Both the position numbers and the translations under genes were made by a program. DNA of 64,000 nucleotides from Metarhizium brunneum. Taxonomy: Eukaryota > Ascomycota > Sordariomycetes > Hypocreales > Clavicipitaceae. A model generated the notes under the pieces. That model had not been told where the DNA came from. It saw only the letters and a program-made list of their open reading frames with translations, and ran no database searches. This document shows, piece after piece, positions 37,645 to 49,170 of this stretch. Each line of letters opens with the position of its first letter. Positions within the stretch are counted from its first letter, which is position 1. The stretch spans positions 2,666,001-2,730,000 of the forward strand of contig NC_089426.1 in assembly GCF_013426205.1 (NCBI RefSeq). Reading direction: 5' to 3'.

Positions 37645-38380
37645 AAGGAATCAGGGGTATACTACCACTCGCAAAGGTAGGATAGAGTTTAGGGTCGGCC
37701 AAGATCCTGGGCAGGTTGCCAGGTGTGGTTTTTTTATTCGTTTTACACTGGAAGGGCCGGGCTATGTATTGGCTGGCTCAACTGTGTTTGATTTCGGGCT
37801 TTTTCATCATTTGCTGTATTTTATTTGATAGCGAGACTCCTAGGTTTGCAAAGCCAGGGCTAGATATATGAGGAGGTGGGAGCTGGCAGCCTTTGTTGTA
37901 GCGCACTTGTCACATAAACACGGAGTAGAAAAGCATATAATTAAGAAAATTGGCGTCCCGCTACGCAGCGAGCTTCGTGTGCAGCTATAATAACCCCCCA
38001 AACCTGTGCGAACCCCAATGCTGATTACGATTACCAAACAGAAAATTCAATATTACGCCTCATGTCGTCCATTTCACAATTTCACAAGGAGAGCACCAGT
38101 GACACAAAAAAGGATTGCAATGTGACCTTTTTATGTCGTTGATTTATTTTTCGTCAAGAACCCTTGCCGAGCAAAAAAAGAGGGAAAAGTTTGTATGCGA
38201 AATTCTTTTTACCCTTTTTTTTTGATGCCATGCTCCCACCGCAGCCTGCCATACACCAAGGAGATGAAGAAGCCACGAATCGCCCCGAAAACACGTATGA
38301 AGGTCTCAAGTATTCCCACGCCTGTTTCATCGCCCTTCGCAAAAACAATTCATCCCTGCCTCACGCTTTCAAAAATAAAT
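37645..38380. other. Convergent intergenic region
   Basis: About 740 bp of A/T-rich 3' UTR sequence between the F-box gene (plus) and rpl17 (minus). No gene is seen. Confidence 0.6.
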
Positions 38381-39407
38381 TTATGCGGCAGTGATAGCCT
38401 TGCGGAGACGAGCACCACGCTGTCTCGAGCTGAGATGGGCATCGCGGCCGGCAACCTCGTCAGACTTCTGTACAACCTCGTCGCCCTCGGTCAGGATAAG
38501 CTCGATGTGGCAAGGGTTAGACATGTAAGGGTTGATCTGTGCCAATCATGTTAGCTTGCAATGCCCTTGCCACGTCCAAATCGCACACTAGCGGAGATTG
38601 GTGATGGGGAACGTACACGACCGTGGGCACGGTATGTTCGGCGACGCTGCTTGGGAGCCTGGTTGACCTGGATGTGCTTGACAATCAGGGCACCGGTGTC
38701 GAGACCCTTGGCATCAGCGTTGGACTCGGCGTTCTTCAGAAGGTCCAGGAGGTACTGGGCCGACTTGACGGGCCATCGGGCCCTGGAGACACCGAACTGC
38801 TTGCCTATTCAGATTTCGTATTAGCAAAACTTGCTCCGTGATGCTTCTCGACCGCAAAAAAATGATGCCGACTATCAGCCCCTGTGTCCGGATTGCCCTC
38901 TCCTCCATGTGTTGAACATTTGGCCCGATATCGAGATCGAGGCGGGGCAAGCCCATGTCCCAACAGCAAAAAGGTTCTCAGGGCTCTCAATCGCTGGGGA
39001 TCCAGGTCGTACCTTGGGCGCAGCGGCCGGTGCCGCCGGCATATCGTCGCATGGGGACGGCCTCCTTGTGCTCCTTCACGTTCTCGAGGAAGGCAACAGC
39101 GCGCTGCAGCTTCCAGCCATTAATGGCCTGGGCGGTCTCGCGGGTGTTCTTGAAGGAAACTCGCAGGTAGGCACCGCGGGCGCGGGCCGACTTGGAGGAC
39201 TGGATCTCGGTCGCGGCGTATCGAACCTATTTTTCGCGGAAAACCAGCTTGTCAGTCGTCGTTCTGTAGCGATTGCATCTATCCCCCAATCTCCAATCTT
39301 GAATCGTTGAAATAGCGACATCTTGAAGGTGCAAGGAGCGATTGCACAACAGGACTCTCTATTCCATAATCAAAATCGTCCGTTTGTTGCAGGGCAAAAC
39401 TCACCAT
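38381..39407 (-). CDS. rpl17: 60S ribosomal protein L17 (uL22)
   Basis: Four minus-strand exons: 39407-39405, 39226-39013, 38804-38617 and 38536-38381, giving 186 residues, close to the family length of about 184. Exon 1 codes for the initiator ATG alone and exon 2 starts [18 protein letters not shown]. Further diagnostic segments are [36 protein letters not shown] and the C-terminal [16 protein letters not shown]. Introns of 178, 208 and 80 nt have GTGAGT, GTACGA and GTACGT donors with AG acceptors. uL22 lines the peptide exit tunnel of the large subunit. The first two introns are long for this locus, which is common in fungal ribosomal protein genes. It is divergent from nop1. Confidence 0.95.
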
Positions 39408-40114
39408 CTCGACGGCTTGGATGTGGTGACTGATTCGACGACGTGGGTTCGCGGGCTGGAGTTGAGAAATTCAGAACTTTTGCCCAAGGCGCTGGGCTGG
39501 GACCAAAGCTCGCTTACCGATTCGGGAATGTCTTAGGGTTTGGCTGCCCTCCTTGGTCCAATGTGGCCACGCCTAGTCGCCGCAGGCCTAGGGTCAAAGT
39601 TCAGCCTCGAAACTCGCGAAAAAATAAGGGCAATAAAGCAAAATTAAATTTATATGGTGAAAGAACTGCTCTATTTCTAGAAAATCTAATTCTTCCTGAT
39701 TTTCAATTTATTACTTGTATCTAGGCTTGATTTCGACTCTGCACCTCATAACAGGTTCTCACGTACCACTCCTCTCCTGGGCCCAACGCCACGTGACCTA
39801 TGTCGTTTGATATTTTTTAGTTTCTCCATCAGAGCCGGAATAAAGTCGGATCGAGCAAGGGTCCCTGTGGAAAGCACCCTAACCAAGAAGAGTAATTTTA
39901 AGTGGGGCCTGAAAAAAGCTCTAGAGGAAAAGCTTCAAAAATTTCTTCGACACCCAGCGCTGCAAATATCCAAAGTATACCAGCCAGCCACGCCAGCGGC
40001 AAGTTCTACATCGATTATCAAGAGTTCACACGAACACTTGGGGACTTATCTAATCTCCTCGGAGGTAATATTCGATCTATATTTTCTACATCTTTTATCA
40101 GAACTTTTCCATCA
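39408..40114. promoter_or_regulatory. Shared divergent promoter region of rpl17 and nop1
   Basis: A 707-bp region separates the two starts. It contains a GCCACGTGACC site (CACGTG at 39790-39795) and an A/T-rich stretch around 39610-39720. One or both genes may have leader introns here, which I could not fix. Both genes serve ribosome production, so a common control is plausible. Confidence 0.5.
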
Positions 40115-41303
40115 ATGGCCTTCGGTGCTCGAGGCGGTCCCCGTGGCGGCGGTGCTCGTGGAGGCGGTCGCGGAGGCGGCCGTGGAGGATTTGGCGGTGA
40201 TCGTGGTGGTCGTGGTGGTGCCCGTGGTGGTGCTCGAGGTATTATATTCTCCTCGTGAATTTCAGGTTGCTGTTGTCCTCCATTATCGTGACATGAAGGC
40301 TAATGATTGCTGGTGTTTAGGCGGCCGTGGTGGTGGTGCTGGTGGTAGAGGCGGTGCTTTTGGCCGTGGAGGTCGGGGAGGTGGTCGCGGTGGTGCTGGA
40401 CGCGGCGGTGCCTATGGAGGCGCTGGTCAGAAGGGTGGTGCCAAGGTTATCATTGTATGTCTCTATGCTTGCGTCGTCCTGGGACCATTTCCTCTGTTCA
40501 GACGGAAGACTAACTGGAACTTTCCACAGGAGCCTCACCGCCACCCCGGCGTATTTGTCGTCCGTGGAGGCAAGGAAGATGGTATCGCAACCCGAAATCT
40601 AACGCCCGGCGAGTCTGTCTATGGCGAAAAACGAATCTCTGTCGATGAGACTGTCAAGAATGACGACGGTACTTCCTCAACAACCAAGGTTGAGTACCGT
40701 ATGTGGAACCCCTTCCGAAGCAAGCTTTGTGCTGCAATTGCTGGAGGTGCCGACGACATTTACATGCGCCCTGGTTCCCGCGTCCTCTATCTTGGCGCTG
40801 CCTCTGGTACCTCTGTCTCGCACGTTGCCGATCTCGTTGGCCCTACCGGATACGTCTATGCCGTCGAGTTCTCTTCCCGATCTGGTCGTGATCTCATCAG
40901 CATGGCCTCCAAGCGAACCAACGTTGTTCCCATTGTCGAAGATGCTCGACAGCCCGCTCGTTACCGCATGATTGTCCCCATGGTGGACGTCATCTTTGCC
41001 GACGTTGCCCAGCCCGACCAGGCCCGTATTGTTGCCATGAATGCCAACTGGTTCCTCAAAGTCGGTGGCGGTATTCTTATCTCCATCAAGGCAAACTGCA
41101 TCGACAGCACTGCCCCTCCCGCTGAGGTTTTCGCCAGCGAAGTCCAGAAGATGCGAGCCGAGTCCATCAAGCCCAAGTTCCAGCTTACTCTGGGTAAGTC
41201 AAGTCCCTTTTCTTTTTAAGTCCAACCGCTAACATGAACGCCAGAACCCTTCGAGCGTGACCATTGTTTGGTTGCCGGAGAATACCAGCGCTACAAGTCG
41301 TAA
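40115..41303 (+). CDS. nop1: Fibrillarin, rRNA 2'-O-methyltransferase Nop1
   Basis: Four exons, 40115-40238, 40321-40454, 40530-41193 and 41245-41303 (introns of 82, 75 and 51 nt), give 326 residues. The first about 85 residues are a Gly/Arg-rich GAR domain, interrupted by intron 1. The methyltransferase domain follows with [13 protein letters not shown], the [15 protein letters not shown] block, the SAM-binding motif [17 protein letters not shown] and the acidic [13 protein letters not shown] motif. It ends [17 protein letters not shown]. Known role: catalytic subunit of box C/D snoRNPs in the nucleolus, methylating pre-rRNA. All key motifs are intact. Confidence 0.97.
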
Positions 41304-44300
41304 ACGGAGAGCGAGAGGGACTTGGACGTAAAGTTTTCACGAACTCCAAGTCATTTTTATTGCTTCTTGATCAGCTGACAGGGGATTCCCATCATACTAC
41401 TACGACTTGGCTTTTGGAGCTGTATCTGTGCATCGACGATTTTGCATGCCTGCTTGGGGATATTCGTTAATCTTTCTTTCATGTTATGCGATTTAACCGC
41501 ATGGTTTTACCACGGCGAGAGGGCGTTCCGGACTGGGCTGGATTGTGTATGTAACATGCGTATGGGCGTCCGGCCAAATCAAAAGAATTACACCCACACA
41601 ACTTGGCACGGAGGATTGTGATGTCTGTGCAGGTATAACATGTATGAATATGCAATTGGAATGCTGTTGCCGCCACGCAATGCCAGAACTTGCGTCAAAG
41701 CGATATAGTTGCTGAAGATGAAACCAGGGGTATATGTATACAGAAGTGTCTATCTCAAAAGAAATCCAAGAGTATAAAGACGAACTACTGACCCTGGCCT
41801 AGATGCATGAGCTCCGTTTCAGAATGCTCATTCGGGGCTTTGGATCCTGAAGGCCCGTGAGTCCATGACAATCCACCCCGAATGCCTCGCTTGTAGCCAA
41901 ATGCATGGATAAGAACCACAAAAGATGGAAAGTAACATTTCAAGGCTGTGAATGTTGATGCCATTCCTCTTCTTGGGAGCGCGAAGACATCAAGTTACCA
42001 TATGTGCAGAGCGTTCACTATTAATGCAGCTTGGACACTGTCCTCATGGCAACTACGTGGTTTGCCCATGTCATAGCCGAAGGCTGTAGGCGAAGGCGAG
42101 TTGCTATGCCACCAGACCCTTGATTACCCAAGTTAATCCAGTAAAGGCGGTACACGGACAAGAAAACCAGTTTCTGCCAAGCACAAATTGCATCAGGTGA
42201 CCTACACCCTCGGCAGCGGTCGCCGGGAGAACTTGCTTGCTCACAGCGATGTTTATTAGCCTACGGAGTATAGAGTACTCCATACAGAGAGAGGAGGGAG
42301 CCATGACTCACAGCTAATATATCAGAACAGGCTATTTGCAGCTCCGAAACGAGACAGGTCTTTGGCCAAACTCAAAGATAGCCATTGGGGCATGGGTGAA
42401 CTTGGCGTTTGCCCTTCCGTCTCCTATTGCAGCGCCGTCACTCCGACCCGAAAGCGGTTCATCTTTGGTAGCCGGAAATCCCGTGATGAGCTCATATTTT
42501 GCAGACGTCTGCGCCTGCCCCTGACAGGATCTGGCCAACATGTGAGAAGTAACAAAATGCATGCTGAGGCCCGGGTAACTTCCCCGAGCCAGGATACAGT
42601 CACCACGCCCTACCAAATACGAGACAGTGCCAGTCACCCTTCTTAACCATGTTCACCATATCCACCATGTCGGAGCCTCTTGGCCCCAGGCATGGCGTAC
42701 TTTTAATACCCCGGCTTCTCGATGCTAATGCAACTATCAATCGGCTATGCAAGCTTGTTCAAAGGTTCTCCGCCCAGCTACGGCCTAACGGCAGATCTTT
42801 CCAAGGCCGAGGACCGTTTGGCAGCATCGCGGCGTGTCAAGCACCGCTCTATGCACACACTGGTGGTACATTTAAGCAAAATTCAGACCCCAACCGGCTA
42901 TATCATCCACTTTACGCGTATGTATCTAATGCTTGTTATGAGACCCGAGGGCCTACACTACGCTCATCGTTGGATTTTTCATGAAGATTCGAGGGAAGAA
43001 TCGTCGTTCTCCAGAAGGCATCACGACGCGTTACAACTCGCATTGAACATAAACTCGAGTCAGAAGACTGACACGAGGACCAATTTTACGCAAAAGACAC
43101 AGTGTGTGTACTTGGTGTAAGTAACCGCCGGGATCTTGAAATAATAAAACCTCCCAGAACCTGGTAACCGGAACACGTTCCTTGTCAATGTGGACATATG
43201 TATGTACATATGGCGTTATAAGGAGAAGGAAGGGGGTGGAAGTAGGATTTGGAAGAAATGGACAAAGGGGCAGGTAATTAAAGTTATTAGATGCTGCACC
43301 CAACGCGCATTAGATCCGAGGTCGGTGCGTCTTAGCCACGGCGTCATGTCCAGGCAATAAGAAGCCGGAACGGGGGAAGGGATGAGATGGCATCAGACTG
43401 ATTGATAAGATGATCAGATAAAGAAAAAAATTTTCCTCAACAAGGACAAGAGCCTCCGATTGGCCCCGCCATAATCCTGTTTACCCACGTTTCACATGGA
43501 CCTACAAGGCCCATTCCTAACAAGCGACATTGCAATGACAGGAGAAAGTCCTTGTTTCGTGGCCTTTCATCGGACCCGGCGCAGCGGATGGGAGATTAGT
43601 AGCCAGATCCACGAAAATGTGAGGTGAGGAAGCCGTTTTGATTTGACAGAATGGGGCTCGCGACGCCGAAACGCCAGTCGCCGATCCACGGAGACTGGAA
43701 CGGATCAACAGACCTGGCGAAACCCTAGCCTTGCACTGCTCAGTTTTTCCGTCTTGGGAAATCAATTCAACAATTCAATTGAGCGTCGGCTACGCGACGG
43801 CTCCATGTTTACGCTCATGTGACATGTTGATGGATCGCGGCACATGAATGGAAATCTGGAGCTATATTCCTTTTCGGCCAAAAGGCACGGGCAAGAGGTT
43901 CCGCCTCAACGGATGGCCGTGTTGGCCGCTTTTTCTAAAATGAAGACGCATCAGCTTGAAGCCGTGAATTGGGTCACAAAAAGCGCCGTTAGAGCCCCAG
44001 ACCATGGCAGGATCGCTGCATCGTCGGATCAGCATCAGTCGAGGCGGAACAAGACGGCTGGAAATTTCGGTTGGGAAGAAAGCCATCGGGAAGAACTGGC
44101 GGCGTGGTGAGGGTTTCCGGGCTCGCACGGTGCGTGTGGCATGACTTGTGTTGAGGGGGGGTGAGTATAGAAGGCTATTTTTTGGCCTGGAACGAAGCAA
44201 GAACTAATTGGCGACCGTCAGTCAAATAGGAAGGGGGACAACCGCCCAGCCATCTGCGCCTTCCTTCCAAAGTTCGGATTGCCATTGGCACGCGAGCCGG

Positions 44301-46207
44301 TTTTGTAAAGGTGGCCCTAACTAATGGCCAAAAGACCACGGGCTCAATGAGAATATTTGTCTCGATAGTAACGAGTGCATGTGTGGGAAGCAAGCCTCCA
44401 TTCTCGATCCGGGGATGAAAGCGGAACAGGCGACATGCGACCTGCAGCCCGTTATCAATCGGCAGTCAGCCGTTGGTGGACTGGCTTGCTGGCCAATGAC
44501 GGCCACCCCAACAGGTCATTAACGCATCATGTACGGAGTACCGTTGACCCCTTCAGACGAGGTTCTAGAATCAGGGGCCAAGATGCAAGGCCATGTTTGC
44601 CAGCAGGCAAGATTTTTATTAATTGTGCGTTAAGTCCTGGGGAGGGGATCGCGATGAGAATCAGTTGTGTAACCAAGTCCCTGCAATAAACAGGTGGCAC
44701 ATTTGAGACCAGAGGTATGTGTTGGAGCTGATTGATAAACCTTTTCTTTCCAAGTTTCCAAGGTCTCAAGCCGCGTCCGATCATGTGGTCGGTATTCTGC
44801 CGGCTGGGGCTCGCGCCTCCAATGCTCCGTTTATCGGGGCAAGGGGAGGGGGCGTGGGAAGCACCTACCTCGCGCACTTGGCCGTGCCGCTTTATCACGT
44901 CGTGGAGCGGCACGCAGGAGCATCCCCCGGGGCTGTTAAACAAATTTATGCGACTTTGCAGGGCTTGCGGTCGTCCCTGTCCAGCGGTTTCCGCGCGCGC
45001 GACCGAGATTAGTATTGACTGACTGACGCTTGCCCTAGTCATGCATGGTGCCATGTCGTGCCTGATGGATAAGTACAGGTGTCATCTCGCATCGCTGGCG
45101 ATTGATAAAAAAGGGGACACGATTAAGTCATGCTTGATGCGTTGTGGGCTACACACGACATTCTTAGCGTGACTGACATGGGAAAACCAGGGGAGGCTGC
45201 CCTGTGGGAGTGCCCTGTATCATAGAGCCTACTCCGTACCGGTGGGCGCATATCCAAGCTGTGACGCCGGGTCTAGCTGTGTCTAGTCATCCATGCTCCC
45301 AACATGAAGTCATCATGAGCAATCCATCGGTTGAGCGAGGGCAATGTCGTAATCAATCTTCCCGCTTAGCTGTCGCACGCTCGAAACGTCCCAGTGCTCT
45401 GCAGCGGCCAGGAAGCATGCTGCGCAAATAAATCGCCTCTGCCGCCTGCAGCCCGCTGTTCTCCGCACTCTGTAATAAATTAATAAGTCATGGAACCAAC
45501 TAGGGCTTCGAAGCCAATTGATCCATCGATCACGGGCCACAAACTGGCCGTAGCCATTTCTCAGCCTGCCGGTTGCACAGTCAGCACAGTGTCGAACGCT
45601 ACAACGGCTGCCCTCACGGCTGCACGTGTGTGCGCACTCGCCGGTGGTCGGCACGAGTGCACACTCCCGCACTCGCACGCCCCCCAGGTGCCATCTCTCG
45701 ACCCCTCCCCAGTTGAGGTCCTCGGAGGTTTGGAGGGTCGCCCCCCAGTTCTGGTGTCCCTCCAAATACCCTCCGTCTCCTCATTCACCTGCATGTCAAA
45801 GTTCTTGCGTCAATCGACTCGGTTCAAATTCAACCTTCCTATAACCTTGGGATCTTCCTCACTCCAACGACCCGAGTCTTTTCAGTCCCCAGTCTTCTCC
45901 GCGATACTATTATCTTTACAGTCACGTATCCCCCGGTGATTGTGTTGCGCTAAGTTGCACCAGACCTCTGCACGCCTATAACACGGCAACAATACCTGAC
46001 CCTCGGCCCTGCTTGAGTACATGCTTGCCGCTCAGTAGGTGCCGAAGTACTCCGGGCTCAAGTACTCTTCCGGACAGCCGACAGCAGACACACCTCCAAT
46101 AAATCTCTTGTATCTGCGTCCAGTCTCGCCACCTCGCAGTTGCCAACACCAATTTGCGCCGACCCCACACAACATCTTTAATCTCGACGCAGTTTCCCTC
46201 TCCTACA
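41304..46207. other. Gene-free region of 4.9 kb
   Basis: No domain-bearing or spliced gene could be recognised. It contains three TACGGAGTA sites (42262, 44532, 45230), an 18-bp CATATG-TATGTA-CATATG repeat at 43195-43212 and, from about 45650, a C/T-rich leader for the downstream reductase. Short frames (for example 42722-43120 and 45490-45939) lack support. Confidence 0.5.
43195..43212. repeat. CATATG-TATGTA-CATATG short inverted repeat
   Basis: Two palindromic CATATG hexamers flank TATGTA, so the outer 6-bp arms are perfectly inverted. Confidence 0.6.
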
Positions 46208-48061
46208 ATGACAGAGTTGGCGCAAACGCAGGGCCTTGCGTCCTCTTCATCCGATTGCATCCCCTCGGAGCCCGATGCACCCTCCATTGCCCCCTCATTG
46301 ACGTACTCTGAGGAGTCGGAGGACCAGGAAGAACCTACTAGTCGAGTGCAACCTCGCCAACGCCGAGCCTCGACAAGACTGATTGCCCAAAATGCCCGCG
46401 ACATCCAGCGCATTACCGGCGAGACGACTGCCGAATTTGTCGGTCGTTGCTGCGGCGGCGGTTGCTGCTTGATGGGAGGCTCTCGCCGTTCCGGCGTTGA
46501 ATATGAGACCGTCCCACTACCGGACAATGCGGCATTCCGTTCCCTCGGGCTCAAAATTGGCGACATTCCCACCACATTGACCAAGATTGTCGAGATGCCG
46601 GAGAAAACCATTTCATTCAAATCTATTTCCAAGCCCAGAAGCGCTCCATCCCCTACAGACTCGGCCATTTCGCTTGGCTTCGATGGCGAATCCAAACCCA
46701 CCGATGCAAGTCCTGTGTTGGACAATGCGAGTCTCAGCCAGACTCTATCCTCTATTGATACCACGATTCAGCCTCCGAGATTTGTCCAACCACATCCTCC
46801 TTACCATGTTTACCCAGCCAAGATTCATACCGCCCGGGAGTTGACCAAGGATGGTGCCGAGAAGCGAACGTACCATTTCGATCTTGACATCACAGACTAC
46901 CCCGAAGAAGACGGCAATGATTTCAAAGTTGGCGGTGCCATTGGCGTTATGGCTCCCAACTGTGAACTGGTAGTCGAGGACGTTCTTGATACATTGATGG
47001 TGCCTCGGTTCATCCGCGACAAACCCATCATGTTGACCACGACCAAAGGCAGATGGCCAACCGTCTGGGGCGACGATAAGGCACGAGAACTTGTTACTAC
47101 TCGTCGCGACCTGCTTACATGGTGTACTGATCTTCAGTCCTACCCCCCGACAAAGCCTCTTCTCAGAGTCCTCGCTGAGCATGCTACAGCCGAGAACGAG
47201 AAGAAGATACTAATGTTCCTTTGTTCATCTGAAGGCCAGGGATCATTCTGCGACTTCCGGACGGGACCTCACATCACTGTTTCCCAGCTTCTCAACGCCT
47301 TCCCAAGCTCTCACCCCCCTATGGATGAGCTGTTGTCGTGCCTGCAACCACTCATGCCGCGCTTTTATTCGCTATCCAATGATCCCCACGAGTCTTTCCA
47401 GATTCGCGATCAGAAGCGACATCGCCTCATCGAGATTGCCGTTACCGTTCATGAGACCAACGACTGGAAGAAGGGCTGCCGCACTGGCGTTGGATCTGGA
47501 TATTTCGAAAGACAGGCTCGACGCTACATCAGGGCGCAGGAGGCTGGCAAAAAGTCACCCGAGTTTTACATCCCCATGTTCAAGGGCCTCATGGCCAACC
47601 CTCTGGCGAAACAGTTCAACTCTGACGGCCCAATGCTGCTCATTGGTGCTGGGGTCGGCATTGCCCCGTTCCGTGGCTTCGTACAGCGACGGCTGAAGCA
47701 GGCAAACTGTGCCAACAAGGTGTGGGTTCTGCAAGGAATCCGCGACTCTCTAGTCGATGAGATATACAGCGGTGAATGGGGTGTGCACGAAGACGAAGTC
47801 AAGAGAGTGGTGCAAAGCCGCCGGGGTGAGGGTCAATATGTGCAGGAAGAAGTGCGAAACCAAGCCGACCTTGTATGGTACATTGCCAATTCGGTGGACG
47901 GTCGCATCTTCGTCTGTGGCAGCTCCAAGGGCATGGGCGAAGGAGTTGAAGACTCTCTTGTCGATGTCGCCATGTCCAAGGGTAACTTGGAGCGCGACGA
48001 AGCCAAGAACTTTTGGCAGCTTAAAAAAGAAGCCGGACAGTACATTGCTGAGACTTGGTAA
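46208..48061 (+). CDS. FMN-less diflavin-type FAD/NADPH oxidoreductase
   Basis: An intronless frame of 617 residues starting at ATG 46208 (CTACAATGAC). The C-terminal two thirds match the cytochrome P450 reductase/sulfite reductase flavoprotein fold: a ferredoxin-reductase-like FAD domain from about residue 198, RFYSLSND (R385, Y387, S388) for FAD, GCRTGVGSGYF (423-433), the NADPH pyrophosphate motif GPMLLIGAGVGIAPFRGF (474-491), VCGSSKGMG (570-577) and a C-terminal Trp (617) like the aromatic residue that covers the flavin in this superfamily. The usual N-terminal flavodoxin (FMN) domain is absent. Residues 1-195 are instead disordered, with a segment RLIAQNARDIQRITGE and a striking CCGGGCC (81-87). 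The partner receiving electrons is unknown. It could act with a separate FMN or Fe-S protein, or reduce small substrates directly. Confidence 0.85.
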   Translation: MTELAQTQGLASSSSDCIPSEPDAPSIAPSLTYSEESEDQEEPTSRVQPRQRRASTRLIAQNARDIQRITGETTAEFVGRCCGGGCCLMGGSRRSGVEYETVPLPDNAAFRSLGLKIGDIPTTLTKIVEMPEKTISFKSISKPRSAPSPTDSAISLGFDGESKPTDASPVLDNASLSQTLSSIDTTIQPPRFVQPHPPYHVYPAKIHTARELTKDGAEKRTYHFDLDITDYPEEDGNDFKVGGAIGVMAPNCELVVEDVLDTLMVPRFIRDKPIMLTTTKGRWPTVWGDDKARELVTTRRDLLTWCTDLQSYPPTKPLLRVLAEHATAENEKKILMFLCSSEGQGSFCDFRTGPHITVSQLLNAFPSSHPPMDELLSCLQPLMPRFYSLSNDPHESFQIRDQKRHRLIEIAVTVHETNDWKKGCRTGVGSGYFERQARRYIRAQEAGKKSPEFYIPMFKGLMANPLAKQFNSDGPMLLIGAGVGIAPFRGFVQRRLKQANCANKVWVLQGIRDSLVDEIYSGEWGVHEDEVKRVVQSRRGEGQYVQEEVRNQADLVWYIANSVDGRIFVCGSSKGMGEGVEDSLVDVAMSKGNLERDEAKNFWQLKKEAGQYIAETW

Positions 48062-48494
48062 TACGCCAGTTCCCAGTCATGTTCACTTGCCCGGCGGACT
48101 GTACACAGCCATGTGTGTTGTGTTGTATTTGTATTGGAAACGGAAAATTGGCTGGACCCGCCTACCTTTTTTGCCTTCTTGTGTCGTCTCTTTGGCTTCT
48201 AAAAGTATGGATGGGCTATGCGTTCTATATATATATTCGGGGCGGAAAGCACGGGCTGGACAGAGGTCAACCTATATTCATCATGCATTATTCATGAGCG
48301 GCGTTATGACGGTGGGTTTTTCGGGCAGATATCATGTGGCGAGTTTTCGTGTGGTTTACCGTGTTAGCATGGGAGGATGTTTGACGAGACAGCAGAGGAA
48401 GCAGACCATTTGGAATACTGTTGTGAGCATTTTGGGTCGGATGAGTGTTTCAAAAAAGAAAAAGAAAAACTTGAGGTTTGGGTATTCAACGTTT
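48062..48494. other. 3' UTR of the reductase gene
   Basis: About 430 bp downstream of the reductase stop, with short A/T tracts. No gene is seen. Confidence 0.5.
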
Positions 48495-49170
48495 TTATGG
48501 TATGGATAAATATGTAGAACCGGCAGCATTCAATTGCAAAAATCGAATACATATACAGCACTTCCTAGGCGGGAAGTTCAAGGCGCGGTCCGTAACATGT
48601 GTATTTTTAACGAAAACATCGGATACAGCTTTTTTGAACGATTTGGAACTCTCCCGAGGCGCGCTGTTGAGAAGTTCATGTAATTGTACAAGCACATTTC
48701 CACTCAGTGACGGGCGTTTGCTACCATACGTGTCAATATACTGCAATGGCAATGCGCGAAACGGAGGTAGGAGTAAGTGCCGAGCCAGAGCCTTTGTAGC
48801 TTCAATGTTTCGCTCTTTGATGAGAGTCCATGAATACTGTGCAACCACAGCCACTAGCCTCATATAGTTCAAATTTGACCCAGTTTTGGACAGTGACAGG
48901 CGACAGGTATTTGGCAAGACTAGTTACCTGGCTATCACACTCTATATTATCATATATTAATAGCATTTTTGTGTCCCTCTCGAGATAAATAGTAATACAA
49001 GCATGATACAAGTATCGTGCAAGCACAACATCTGGTAACACAGTATCAGGCTGTACCAAGCCAAGAACAGGAAGAGACCGAAAAAATAGACCGTCTGTAC
49101 GCGCATCATGACGCGTCAGACATACCGTATAGTAGCGTATCCTTCTTCTTGGGCAGATATACTCTGCCAT
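48495..49170 (-). pseudogene. Possible coding relic on the minus strand
   Basis: Two overlapping minus-strand frames read more like protein than chance. The upstream one (about 49170-48950) contains TVLPDVVLARYLYHAC and KMLLIYDNIE. The downstream one (48917-48495) contains VAQYSWTLIKERNIEATKA and QLHELLNSAPRESSKSFKK. They could be exons joined by an intron near 48929-48861 (GTAACT donor), but I cannot build a clean gene with a start codon. The LLIYDN piece faintly resembles the Walker B strand of NB-ARC-type ATPases; this is a weak likeness. A gene fragment or decaying gene is more likely than an active one. Confidence 0.3.

Noticed and set aside
38805..39404. snoRNA host introns in rpl17
   Set aside because: The two long introns lack a clear RTGATGA C box paired with a CTGA D box and show no H/ACA hairpin tail.
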